Of a stretch of 64,000 nucleotides of DNA, positions 47,716 to 55,773 are shown in pieces. The translations under genes were made by a program, and so were the position numbers. The notes below the pieces were generated by a model, which was not told the origin of the DNA, did no database searches, and saw only the letters and a list, made by a program, of their open reading frames with translations. Source of the stretch: Oribacterium sp. WCC10 (lineage in GTDB: Bacteria > Bacillota > Clostridia > Lachnospirales > Lachnospiraceae); contig NZ_FOPH01000004.1 in assembly GCF_900113415.1 (NCBI RefSeq), forward strand, positions 181,152 through 245,151. Reading direction: 5' to 3'. Position 1 is the first letter of the stretch. Each line of letters opens with the position of its first letter.

Positions 47716-48795
47716 TTAATCGTAACTCACCTTATACTTATGCTTCAATGAATTCAACAACCTGTCCGTGTAGCCAACAAGCCTATCATTCTGGAGCCGT
47801 CCAAGGACAATTCCCGGATCTCTGTTAATGCTTCGAGCAAAAGCTTTAATAGAAGCCGCATCAAATCGTTTGGCAAGGATAAACTCATGGTATCTATCCG
47901 GATCAATCAGCTTATCTTGAGCATATCTATCAGCCTTATTCTCCATTTCACCTTTTTCCTCATCAAATGAAATGCCGTAATCCCCATTCATGATATGCCC
48001 AATCTCATGAAACAGCGTAAACCAAAAAGTATCAGAATAAAGCCTCCTATCGTTCACCATAAGGACAATGTTGTTTCCAATTTTTTTAGTTGCACCGTTA
48101 GTATTTGATCCTGAAATATTGGGAAGAATTTCCAATATGACTCCCGCATCACGAAAAGCTCCATTTATTTTTTCATAAAAAGTATCATGATCATTCGTTA
48201 AAGTAAGCGCATAATCCACTGCTACTTCAAACTTCTTTTTATCATATTTCGGAGCATCGACCTTCAGCGCTCTGTTTGTCGCGATCTGCACCATAGCATT
48301 AGCTTTTACTATATTTGCTTCACTCAAATTATTTGAGGCACTACGAAAACTTGCCGCCATATCTACCTTTGTAAAAGCTCTTAAGGTAGATACATTTAAG
48401 AATTCCCTTAAATTCTTAATCTGAGCATTTTTATCTCTTGGACAATCTTCCAGACCATACTTATCTCTGAAACACTTATTGTATTCAAATAAATCAAAGA
48501 TTTTCCGTTCTTCTTCCAATTCCTGATCGGAAGCAAATTCTGCCACCAAAGTATCATATGTTTTTTGCAGATTGAGCCAATACCCAATCGAAGTTCCCAA
48601 CAATCTGGACAGCTTCATAGCGATATCCTTAGACAAACTCTGCTCGCCTCTTATCAGAATGCTTAAATTCTTAGGAGTAGTGTCCAGCCTTTTCGCAAAA
48701 TCCTCTTGTGTTAATCCACTTTCAGCTATTATTTCTTTAATATAGTATCCCGGATGGAATGCAACCTTATTATCATACTCTATATAATCACTCAT
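47716..48795 (-). CDS. HigA-type antitoxin with HTH and ImmA/IrrE metallopeptidase domain
   Basis: 359 aa. Residues 10-80 are an XRE HTH in the HigA manner (HPGYYIKEIIAESGLTQEDFAKRL, TTPKNLSILIRGEQSLS). Residues 200-310 carry an M78-type metalloprotease with HEIGH (FTLFHEIGHIMNGDYG) and ENKADRYAQD, the zinc and third-ligand sites. HigA normally neutralises and represses HigB. A protease-fused HigA could be regulated by proteolysis or by damage. Its ATG overlaps the upstream toxin by 8 bp (toxin first, antitoxin second), the usual higBA order. Confidence 0.88.
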   Translation of the reverse strand: MSDYIEYDNKVAFHPGYYIKEIIAESGLTQEDFAKRLDTTPKNLSILIRGEQSLSKDIAMKLSRLLGTSIGYWLNLQKTYDTLVAEFASDQELEEERKIFDLFEYNKCFRDKYGLEDCPRDKNAQIKNLREFLNVSTLRAFTKVDMAASFRSASNNLSEANIVKANAMVQIATNRALKVDAPKYDKKKFEVAVDYALTLTNDHDTFYEKINGAFRDAGVILEILPNISGSNTNGATKKIGNNIVLMVNDRRLYSDTFWFTLFHEIGHIMNGDYGISFDEEKGEMENKADRYAQDKLIDPDRYHEFILAKRFDAASIKAFARSINRDPGIVLGRLQNDRLVGYTDRLLNSLKHKYKVSYD

Positions 48796-49159
48796 AGTGT
48801 TTACTCACTTCCTTTATTTCAACAATCTCAACGGCATCGGCAATTTCATCTATATTGCACTTTTCATACGGTTCTTTATCACTATTCAGTGGTCGTAATA
48901 TAATTCGCCATGGTTCCTTTCTTGTTTTAACATCTATGGCAAAATATCCTTCAAGCCTGCTGTTGCCTTTATTATGTAAATCATGGAAATGAAACTGTGA
49001 CTGAACAATAATATCTTTAATACACTCCGCTGCCTCAAGAGCGTTTATTCTTGACAAAAGACTTATTGCCAGCTTCGCATCCCCTCCGAATAATTTTTTG
49101 GCATCCTTTAAATTATTACACTGTTGTCGGACCTTATCACTAACATAAATCAGTTCCAC
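48788..49159 (-). CDS. HigB-like toxin, RelE superfamily
   Basis: 123 aa from a GTG (49159) with AGGAGG 8 bp upstream. The sequence has the RelE/HigB elements: RLEGYFAIDVKTRKEPWRIILRP in the core strand and a Glu-rich C-terminus, plus the QSQFHFHDLHNKG loop typical of HigB-like members. RelE-type toxins cleave mRNA in the ribosomal A site. The pair with the HigA-protease product is clear from overlap. The classification is from context plus core strands, with only moderate motif strength. Confidence 0.82.
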   Translation of the reverse strand: MELIYVSDKVRQQCNNLKDAKKLFGGDAKLAISLLSRINALEAAECIKDIIVQSQFHFHDLHNKGNSRLEGYFAIDVKTRKEPWRIILRPLNSDKEPYEKCNIDEIADAVEIVEIKEVSKHYE

Positions 49160-49180
49160 ATGGTGGACCTCCTCTTTTGT

Positions 49181-49231
49181 AAATTACCCATCAGGTAATT
49201 TAATTATATCTGACTCAGTCAAATGTTTCAA
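49181..49231 (-). promoter_or_regulatory. higBA promoter and operator
   Basis: Minus strand: TTGAAA (49226-49231) and TATAAT (49203-49208) are separated by exactly 17 bp. AAATTACC-CATCA-GGTAATTT (49181-49201), a perfect 8-bp-arm inverted repeat, covers the start site just after the -10. This is well placed for autorepression by the HigA HTH. Confidence 0.8.
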
Positions 49232-49276
49232 TCTTTGTTTATGAATTTCCTGTCATTTATAGCGACCGAAATACAT

Positions 49277-50017
49277 CTAATGATTCTTTCTCAACGGCCT
49301 CTTAACCTCCATCTTCCACGCATCTTCCTCCGCCACCTCTATAACCCCAAACCTATACAGCATGGGGTAAATATACGACACACCCCTGATGTCGCCCAAG
49401 ACCTTGGGGCGGGAAATGGGTTCTCCCTGTAATTCAACTGCTTTTTCAAACGCCTTCACCACAGAACCCCAATCCATCGTCTCACTCTCTCCTTTTCTGT
49501 CTATAATCAGCTCCCTATTGTAATCCCCATCCCGGTCTTTCTTTAACTCATAGGTAAAAGGCAGTCCTGTCATTGTACGGAAAGGATACCTTTGAAATGC
49601 CACAACCGCATTCCAAAGAGCATATTCGTTCATACGCTCCATCAGATTCCTTACCGCCTGCTGCCTTCTACGATATACATTAATTCGCTCTGCATTCATC
49701 GACAATTCTTCCGCCTTATATATCGACTTCGTATACGGCAGATATCCGTTTACAGATGATTTTTTAAGGCCCGTAAGCGCCTGAATCTCCGCTATACTCT
49801 TCCCGCCGACACGCAGATCGTTTACTACTTTTGATATTTCATTGCTATATGCTCCGGATGTGATCAGCAGCTTTCGAATCTTCAAAGGTGACATATCAAA
49901 TTCAGCTGCCGTCTGTTTCAGCTCTCCGGTTTCCTCATAGGATTCAGATACTGCATCCAATAGACTCTTCATAATCTTATCCGGATCATAATGTGGTCGT
50001 TTCTTAGGTTTGGCCAT
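49277..50017 (-). CDS. Helix-turn-helix DNA-binding protein, function unknown
   Basis: 246 aa. The first 100 residues include two HTH-like segments: LKQTAAEFDMSPLKIRKLLI and GGKSIAEIQALTGLKKSSVNGYLP, the second resembling a resolvase- or sigma-type HTH. The rest (about 105-240) is a mixed alpha/beta domain with MERMNEYALWNAVVAFQRYPF and TGLPFTYELKKDRDGDYNREL. The protein appears to be a transcription regulator with a ligand or partner domain I do not recognise. It lies upstream of the toxin-antitoxin pair on the same strand but is transcribed separately. Confidence 0.7.
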   Translation of the reverse strand: MAKPKKRPHYDPDKIMKSLLDAVSESYEETGELKQTAAEFDMSPLKIRKLLITSGAYSNEISKVVNDLRVGGKSIAEIQALTGLKKSSVNGYLPYTKSIYKAEELSMNAERINVYRRRQQAVRNLMERMNEYALWNAVVAFQRYPFRTMTGLPFTYELKKDRDGDYNRELIIDRKGESETMDWGSVVKAFEKAVELQGEPISRPKVLGDIRGVSYIYPMLYRFGVIEVAEEDAWKMEVKRPLRKNH

Positions 50018-50152
50018 TTACTATCACTCCGCTTTCTCTCATAACTATTCACCATAATTTATATATTTCATATTTGCATATTGCTAATGCCTTATCATAA
50101 TAACCTTAAAGCCAATTTATCACATTTCAATCCAACTTGTGTTTGTAAATTT

Positions 50153-50195
50153 CACGGATTCATGACAAAATCAAAATTTTCGGCACGAATCCGTG
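50153..50195 (-). terminator. Hairpin terminator after the 2TM-NUDIX-like gene
   Basis: Arms CACGGATTCATG/CACGAATCCGTG (one mismatch), loop 19 nt, AT-rich tail AAATTTAC on the minus strand, 66 bp after the stop. It has no strong U-run, so efficiency is uncertain. Confidence 0.5.
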
Positions 50196-50260
50196 GTTTC
50201 TCAATATTTTCATTAGCGAGTAAATCTTTCAGATAATTCGAATTACACCATAAAGCCTAA

Positions 50261-50926
50261 TTACGCATTATCTCTGACCATAGCTATAACAAATTCATTA
50301 TGTTTCTTAAGGGTTTGATCTTCTAACATCTCCGAAATGGTCATCCAATAATAATTTTTACCGGCCACAACAAACGAATCCTCATCCTCATGTCCGAGCC
50401 CATCAATCTGTGCTGTATAAAGAGTATAATTGTATGATCGTTCCTCATTATGCTCTGTAGAAAACTTAATCTCATGTTGAGCGGTTTTGTGGTCCACATG
50501 AATGTTGTCGGTATCAATTTCAAATTCCTCAGATAACCTACGCTTGATATTATTCATGTCATCTTTAACAGTTGTAAAATTCGGAAACAATTTCAAGCCC
50601 CAACCATGGTCTGAATACAATAAATACTTTGTTGGGTGTTTTTTATTTTGAATAGCGATTATGGAGCTATTTCTTTCTGTCATGTTTAAATCCTCTATAT
50701 CTCTTACTAAATCCTCTTTAGTATATTTAGGCTTTCGGATAAGATCAGATATAAATAGAACGAGATGTATCGCTGCTACCAAAGAAATTATAAACCTTAA
50801 AATGGTTGAAGGAATTATAAATTCCGGATACGTGGCAGTACAAGCCGAAAATATGAGAAGTACCTCCTCAATAGCGCCAATACAATTATAATTTGTTCCG
50901 ATATAATCTTTTTTCTTTTCAAGCAA
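50261..50926 (-). CDS. 2TM membrane protein with degenerate NUDIX-like domain
   Basis: 221 aa. Two hydrophobic helices (about 17-34 and 40-63) are followed by a short linker (RKPKYTKEDLVRDIED) and a globular domain. It contains a Nudix-box remnant, RRLSEEFEI (R-x-L-S-E-E-x-x-I), but lacks the first Glu/Gly of a catalytic box. Final strands YNYTLYTAQID and SEMLEDQTLKKHNEFV are typical for a Nudix C-terminus. This layout matches what is described for SMODS-associated NUDIX (SaNUDIX) sensors coupled to 2TM effectors in cyclic-nucleotide defence (CBASS-like) systems. No CD-NTase is adjacent, so the assignment is an inference from architecture. Confidence 0.55.
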   Translation of the reverse strand: MLEKKKDYIGTNYNCIGAIEEVLLIFSACTATYPEFIIPSTILRFIISLVAAIHLVLFISDLIRKPKYTKEDLVRDIEDLNMTERNSSIIAIQNKKHPTKYLLYSDHGWGLKLFPNFTTVKDDMNNIKRRLSEEFEIDTDNIHVDHKTAQHEIKFSTEHNEERSYNYTLYTAQIDGLGHEDEDSFVVAGKNYYWMTISEMLEDQTLKKHNEFVIAMVRDNA

Positions 50927-51043
50927 ATCGTTCCGTCTCTTCTATATATGATAAGCCTATGATATCTTTTTTAATCAACTTAGTTGATGCTCCAGCTTAG
51001 TGGCATCGACGGTTACTCACCGAAACCTATTAACAAATAGCTT

Positions 51044-51754
51044 CTATTCTCTACATACAAATTTCATTTTATTTATAAATGCCTTCCTTGTTTTTAAATC
51101 TCGATTTTGCAATCGTGCAATATAATTATTAAAAAAATAATTCTGAAACGCTTCAGACAATTGATTTACATCCACTCGTATTCCTAATCCATTATGCTCG
51201 TAACAGACAGATGAAATAATTGCTTCAAGGTTTTCTCTTGCTTCATTTAACAAGTTTATGTCCTGTGGAAATGCAATGTTCTGCGGAGCACACGTTGCAT
51301 CAATTATCATTGTACCTTTGTTTTCAGAATTACCATCTGATGGATGATCATTTTCGTTGTAATCAATGATTAATTCATTAATCTCTGCGAGCTTTTCGTC
51401 GGTAATTCTTTTACGAAATTCAACCATCAAAGAAGGTACAAATGGTTTTTCTAATTGGAATCCAGGCAATCCAATAAAATACTGATAATATGGATTCTCC
51501 TGGATTTGTTCAACGAGTTCCCTGTCAGAAAATCCAAACTTTTTTTGAATCAGGAGAGCACCAAGTGCCATACGTAATGGCTTTGCCGGCATTCCGCAAT
51601 CGGATGGAAATAAATCTGCATACACAGTTTCTATTTCATCCCAGGGAATCATAGCAGCTTTTTTAATCCATTTATTCTCTGGATCAAGTTTTAGACCCAT
51701 GGGCTGATTGAAATCCTGGAGACTGAACTGATGATTTTGATTTTTCTTATACAT
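51044..51754 (-). mobile_element. IS5/IS1182-like transposase, C-terminally truncated
   Basis: About 236 aa from an ATG preceded by GGAGAATACC. The N-terminal DUF772-type domain is intact (AKPLRMALGALLIQKKFGFS, DRELVEQIQENPYYQYFIGL, MVEFRKRI), as is the first catalytic Asp strand (MIIDATCAPQNIAFPQD). The next blocks (LNEARENLEAI) begin the DDE core, but the chain ends after about 60 more residues, which do not resemble the family. The second Asp and the Glu are missing, so it should be inactive. The element's ends were not found. Confidence 0.8.
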
Positions 51755-51965
51755 GGTATTCTCCGTGAAAAGTGCAAGGTTTTTGAGACAATTTAATGTA
51801 ATTCCTTGCATTAATTATCTCATTTACAGGCAAAAAAGTCAGTAAAATCAAGGTTTTTTGATTGTTGAGCACACACTAAGTAACTTTTATGTTAACTTCC
51901 GCACTCTTATTTCTATATATACAATACACGATGAGGTGTCCTCGAAATAAACAGACATCTTTTCA

Positions 51966-53273
51966 TCATATGAATGTAGCCATATAGAGCGGCAGGGTGA
52001 TGATCCCGTCTTCGCTTACACCGATATTCCCATCAATAAATTTATATGCATAGGATATGTTCCGGTTCTTCTTCATTGCTGATATCAGTGAGGTCGCCCT
52101 TTCTTTTCCGCTCTTCACCTCTATGGGCACAACCTTCCCATCGACCTGGATGATGAAATCCAGCTCCTTCTTAGTGGTTTCATTTTTGTAGAAGTATAAA
52201 GGGTATCCCTTTTTATGCAGCGCATCAGCTATGGCACACTCATATATCCCGCCCTTCGTATTCCCGTCAAGGGTATTCTCTACGATATGCTGTTTCAGAG
52301 AGAAATCCTTCATGGCAATGAGCAGGGACAGATCCGTTGTATATGCCCTGAAGAAATCATCCCGGGCATAATCGGCAAGATCATATCTCACATCAGTCAC
52401 GATCCTGCATAAGTGGATAATATCAGCCCTGAGCAGCCATTCGATACTCGAATAATATTTTTGTGCCCTGGCTCCATGCTCGATCTCTTTGTACTGGAAT
52501 TTGTGGTTTTCTTTATCAAGCAGCTGTTTTGACAGAGTCAGATAGCATTTCTCGGCCTTGACCTTTTCTTCCGCCGTCGCATAATGGGCGATATCATACT
52601 GATAGCCCTGGAGCAGGTTTCTCTGAACACGGTCTACATCTCTGAAATCCCTGGTGTCAAAATATTTCTGGACCGCCTCCGGCATTCCTCCGGTTGCGAT
52701 ATACAGTCTGTAATATTCCATCATTTTTTTATGGATCGGATCAGGAACCGGTTTCTTTGAATCAATATATCCACGGAGCGTTTTTATCATATCGTCAGAG
52801 ATACCGATACCCCAAAGGAATTCCTCAAAATCCAGGCCGTACATGTTGAGATAATCAACATATCCTACCGGATAGGAAGATGCCCTTTTATAATCGATCC
52901 CTAAAAGGGAACCGGATGCGATCACATCATATCTGTTATCTGTAGCCCAGAACTTTAAGGAAGTGATGGCTTCCTGGCACTCCTGTATCTCATCAAGGAA
53001 GATCAGGGTCTTTTCCGGATCTATTTTTTTATCCGGGAACCGGAAACGCAAGGCCATGACCATATTATCCACTGTAAGGTCTCCGGAAAATATATCTGAC
53101 GCAGACGGTGTTTCTTTGAAATTGATTTCAACGATTTCTCCGTAATGTGACTCTGCAAACCGTTCTATGGCATAAGTTTTTCCGGTTTGCCTGGCGCCCT
53201 GGAGTATAAGGCATTTTTTTTCTTTATTTTCTGCCCATGATCTAAGCTGTGTAAAAATTTTTCTTCTTAACAT
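51966..53273 (-). CDS. AAA_14/DUF4143-type ATPase with PD-(D/E)XK-like C-terminus
   Basis: 435 aa. LILQGARQTGKTYAIERFA is Walker A, TLIFLDEIQE is Walker B, and VIASGSLLGIDY follows as the sensor strand; the lid has YPVGYVDYLNMYGLDFEEFLW. The DUF4143 part follows, ending in KKELDFIIQVDGKVVPIEVKSGK, a nuclease-type D-x(n)-E-x-K pattern. Multi-copy in gut anaerobes, function unknown. Unrelated to the AAA_35 type at 45287. It stands between an IS5 relic and the IS1634-like element. GGAG precedes the ATG. Confidence 0.88.
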   Translation of the reverse strand: MLRRKIFTQLRSWAENKEKKCLILQGARQTGKTYAIERFAESHYGEIVEINFKETPSASDIFSGDLTVDNMVMALRFRFPDKKIDPEKTLIFLDEIQECQEAITSLKFWATDNRYDVIASGSLLGIDYKRASSYPVGYVDYLNMYGLDFEEFLWGIGISDDMIKTLRGYIDSKKPVPDPIHKKMMEYYRLYIATGGMPEAVQKYFDTRDFRDVDRVQRNLLQGYQYDIAHYATAEEKVKAEKCYLTLSKQLLDKENHKFQYKEIEHGARAQKYYSSIEWLLRADIIHLCRIVTDVRYDLADYARDDFFRAYTTDLSLLIAMKDFSLKQHIVENTLDGNTKGGIYECAIADALHKKGYPLYFYKNETTKKELDFIIQVDGKVVPIEVKSGKERATSLISAMKKNRNISYAYKFIDGNIGVSEDGIITLPLYMATFI

Positions 53274-53454
53274 GATTCATACTCCATCATAAATAGATGA
53301 TACAATTATATATTATAATCAACATTTTGGAAAGCTATAATGATTGTAAAGCATCATTTTGGAATATAAAAATGTATTAGATTTTTCAAAAATTACATAT
53401 AGTTTCTGGTTGCCATACTATTATTGTAAATGTTAACTTCCAGAAATTTTACGA

Positions 53455-53655
53455 CTACACTCCTTCAAAACACCACTCAAACGGTAACTCCTCGTATACT
53501 CCCAACGCTTCCTCGACATACTCCAAGGCCTCGTCATAGAGGCCTTTTTCCATGAGATACTTTTCTATGAACATCAGCCGTTTCTCTAGCTCGTTTATCC
53601 TTGCCTTTAGTTCTGGCTTTGAAATCCTCCGGCTATTGTTTTCTTCACCGACCAT
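53455..53655 (-). CDS. IS-associated small coiled-coil protein 2
   Basis: 66 aa from ATG 53655, inside the 3' end of the preceding gene (11-bp overlap), with AAGGATGG upstream. KPELKARINELEKRLMFIEKY is a clear short coiled coil, followed by an acidic amphipathic end (YVEEALGVYEELPFEW). Third gene of the IS1634-like element. Function unknown. Confidence 0.55.
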   Translation of the reverse strand: MVGEENNSRRISKPELKARINELEKRLMFIEKYLMEKGLYDEALEYVEEALGVYEELPFEWCFEGV

Positions 53656-53887
53656 CTGAACCATCCTTATCCGGATCACTTTGGATGTAGCGCATAATGT
53701 CCTCAAAGCTCCTCTTGCTTGAGGCATAGGCCTTGAAAAGTTCATCGCTCTGGATGGATTTTCTCATATCCAGCAGCCTCTTCATCTCAGCTGTCATCTT
53801 TTCGTATTGCTGCCGGTTTTTGCTGATCGCTTTTTCAAGTTTAGTGATCTTATCGTTCAATGCATCCTTGTTGACCGTACGTGCCAT
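53645..53887 (-). CDS. IS-associated small coiled-coil protein 1
   Basis: 80 aa. It starts right after the transposase stop (GGAGCATAAG before the ATG). ALNDKITKLEKAISKNRQQY is a clear coiled coil with basic residues, continuing with MKRLLDMRKSIQSDEL. Such small helper genes behind a DDE transposase could bind the transposase or DNA. No family known to me. Confidence 0.6.
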   Translation of the reverse strand: MARTVNKDALNDKITKLEKAISKNRQQYEKMTAEMKRLLDMRKSIQSDELFKAYASSKRSFEDIMRYIQSDPDKDGSDGR

Positions 53888-53888
53888 C

Positions 53889-55571
53889 TTATGCTCCCTT
53901 CAACGCATCATTTATATACGCAACTTTATACTTTACGTGACTCGCCTCAATGTTGAATGCGCTCAGGATCTCCGTCTGGGTTTTCGTCACCGCATGATCC
54001 AGCCTGTATTCTCCATCAAGCTGCCTTGTCATCTCGATCTTTTCCAGTTCCCTTATCGCTGCCGGGACTGTGAGATAATTAGGTTTTTTCGTCATTTCCT
54101 TTGCTTTGTTAAGTACAGTATATAAACGACATCTAATAATAAGTGCAATGAATGCTACAAATATCTTATTTGCAGCCGCTTCCGAAGATGCCACACAAAG
54201 TGTATTGTTGCCAAGATAAGACTTGTCTGCACGGAACACTTTTTCCGAAGCATCACGACTCTTGTACAGATCAATAGCTTTCTTGAAGTCCATCTTCTCT
54301 GAGGAAATGATTGCAAAGTATCCGCACATCTCCAGTTCTTCACGTATCACATCAAGCTTTGGCTCTGCATAGACAAATGTATTTTCGTTGTAGTGGATGT
54401 AGAAATAGTGGTGGAATGTATTGCTGAATTCACATTCCTGGTCTCTCTGTTTATCAAGCCATGCCTGCATACCCTGGACGGTTTCTTCAAAGCGGCTCCG
54501 CTCACCGGCTGCCTTGCCCGAGTTATAAAACAGATGGAAATATCTCTTCTTACTATCGGATGCACAGACAAAGCTCTGTACTGTCTTCCCGTATACTCCG
54601 AATTCAGTCACATAGCTTCCCCAGTCACTTTCGAAAGTGCCCTTATGTTTTCTGATGATGTCATGGACCACATCCTTGATACCTTTGACCATGATGATAA
54701 AGTAATATCCGTTTTCATCAAGGCACTTCAGGTTATCATGGCTAAAATATCCTCGATCAAGTATAAATCCGATGTCCCTGTAGCCATAGCTCTTCACCTT
54801 TGAAACCATGTACTTGAGCTGAGATACATCATTGATGCTTCCTGGATACTGCTCATATACCAGAGGTTCACGATTATTCACGTCGTAACCAACGGCATAA
54901 TTAAATATGGGTTCCCCTGTATCAACTTTCGCTTTCCCATACTCAACCATATCAATGTCTCCGGCTTCACTGTTCTTGTTTGTGGAATCATAGGAAATAT
55001 AGATCTTATCGCGTTTGGACCGTTCTTCATTCCATAATTCAAGAAAACGGGTTCTCTGATCTTCGCTAAGATCCCTGAAGAAATCTGAAATAGTCGAATC
55101 GCTGTACTGCCGCATGTGGTCTGTGAAAAGAGGATGGTTGTACGCATAGTCCGGGTAGTACTGTGCAGCATTGCCTTCTGTCACGATTGAATAAGCAGCA
55201 AAATCAAGGATAAGTCCACGCTGTTTAGGATCAAAGACTTCATCCAGTTTCTTATCCAGCCCATACTCTTTGATGACTTCACGGATAGCCATAAAAGTAC
55301 CCGAACGAAGGCAGCTACTCCTTGATACATCCTCGCGCTGTTCCGGAGCCTCTACTTCAGGGAAGTACTTTTTGAAAATCTCATTAGGCCTCATCCTTGT
55401 AGGATCATCCTCAACAACTTTACCTATGGTCCTGCGTTTCACCGTTGTGTATTTCTTTTTTGCATCATAAACACGGTCATACTCATAGTAAACATAAGTT
55501 GCTCCGTTCTTCTCACGATAGGTTATTTTTCCCTTGGCTTCCGGAATTTCAACAGTATAGTCCAGATACAT
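53889..55571 (-). CDS. IS4/IS1634-type transposase
   Basis: 560 aa, full length. DDE residues: YISYDSTN (first Asp), GFILDRGYFSHDNL (second Asp) and the IS4-type YREK signature Y-x2-R-x3-E-x6-K in YKSRDASEKVFRADKS. The N-terminal SSCLRSGTFMAIREVIKEYG and the C-terminal LSAFNIEASHVKYK also fit. It is the first gene of a three-gene unit with the two small coiled-coil genes. With all catalytic residues present it may be active. Confidence 0.9.
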   Translation of the reverse strand: MYLDYTVEIPEAKGKITYREKNGATYVYYEYDRVYDAKKKYTTVKRRTIGKVVEDDPTRMRPNEIFKKYFPEVEAPEQREDVSRSSCLRSGTFMAIREVIKEYGLDKKLDEVFDPKQRGLILDFAAYSIVTEGNAAQYYPDYAYNHPLFTDHMRQYSDSTISDFFRDLSEDQRTRFLELWNEERSKRDKIYISYDSTNKNSEAGDIDMVEYGKAKVDTGEPIFNYAVGYDVNNREPLVYEQYPGSINDVSQLKYMVSKVKSYGYRDIGFILDRGYFSHDNLKCLDENGYYFIIMVKGIKDVVHDIIRKHKGTFESDWGSYVTEFGVYGKTVQSFVCASDSKKRYFHLFYNSGKAAGERSRFEETVQGMQAWLDKQRDQECEFSNTFHHYFYIHYNENTFVYAEPKLDVIREELEMCGYFAIISSEKMDFKKAIDLYKSRDASEKVFRADKSYLGNNTLCVASSEAAANKIFVAFIALIIRCRLYTVLNKAKEMTKKPNYLTVPAAIRELEKIEMTRQLDGEYRLDHAVTKTQTEILSAFNIEASHVKYKVAYINDALKGA

Positions 55572-55619
55572 AAGATTCCCTCACTTTAATAGTTGTATTT
55601 ACGACTATATATAGTATAA

Positions 55620-55660
55620 AAAAAATCTGCAGATTCTCAACTCGAAAATGCAGATTTTTT
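55620..55660. terminator. Hairpin between the IS transposase and wzx
   Basis: Perfect 12-bp arms AAAAAATCTGCA/TGCAGATTTTTT with a 17-nt loop and T- and A-runs on both strands, so it can end the wzx transcript (minus). It overlaps the start of the 79-bp repeat. Confidence 0.75.
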
Positions 55661-55722
55661 CCAGTATTTTCAAGGCTTATTAGGGTTTTGATTGTTCACA
55701 ATCTGACGCAAGTTGCACAAAA
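55644..55722 (+). repeat. 79-bp direct repeat, copy 1
   Basis: From GAAAATGCAGATTTTT to AGTTGCACAAAA. It matches 59540-59617 in the same orientation with about 7 substitutions and one indel (about 90%). It flanks the three-gene polysaccharide cassette. Confidence 0.9.
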
Positions 55723-55773
55723 GTCTCGGAAGTTTACAAATAGGCCAATCTCACTCAACACTCTCCGACTCCC

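Larger units (their letters stand above)
53455..55571 (-). mobile_element. IS4/IS1634-like element with two accessory genes
   Basis: The transposase and two overlapping small genes cover 53455-55571. The terminal inverted repeats were not found: the 79-bp stretch upstream (55644-55722) recurs at 59540-59617 and may include one end. The flanks at 53400-53450 show no mirror of it. Confidence 0.6.

Noticed and set aside
51889..53441. 12-bp repeat ATGTTAACTTCC around the DUF4143 ATPase
   Set aside because: Pairs of 12-mers are expected by chance in 64 kb, and no inverted ends accompany them.
53733..54125. Plus-strand ORF opposite the IS small genes
   Set aside because: Shadow of the transposase and coiled-coil genes, no Shine-Dalgarno.
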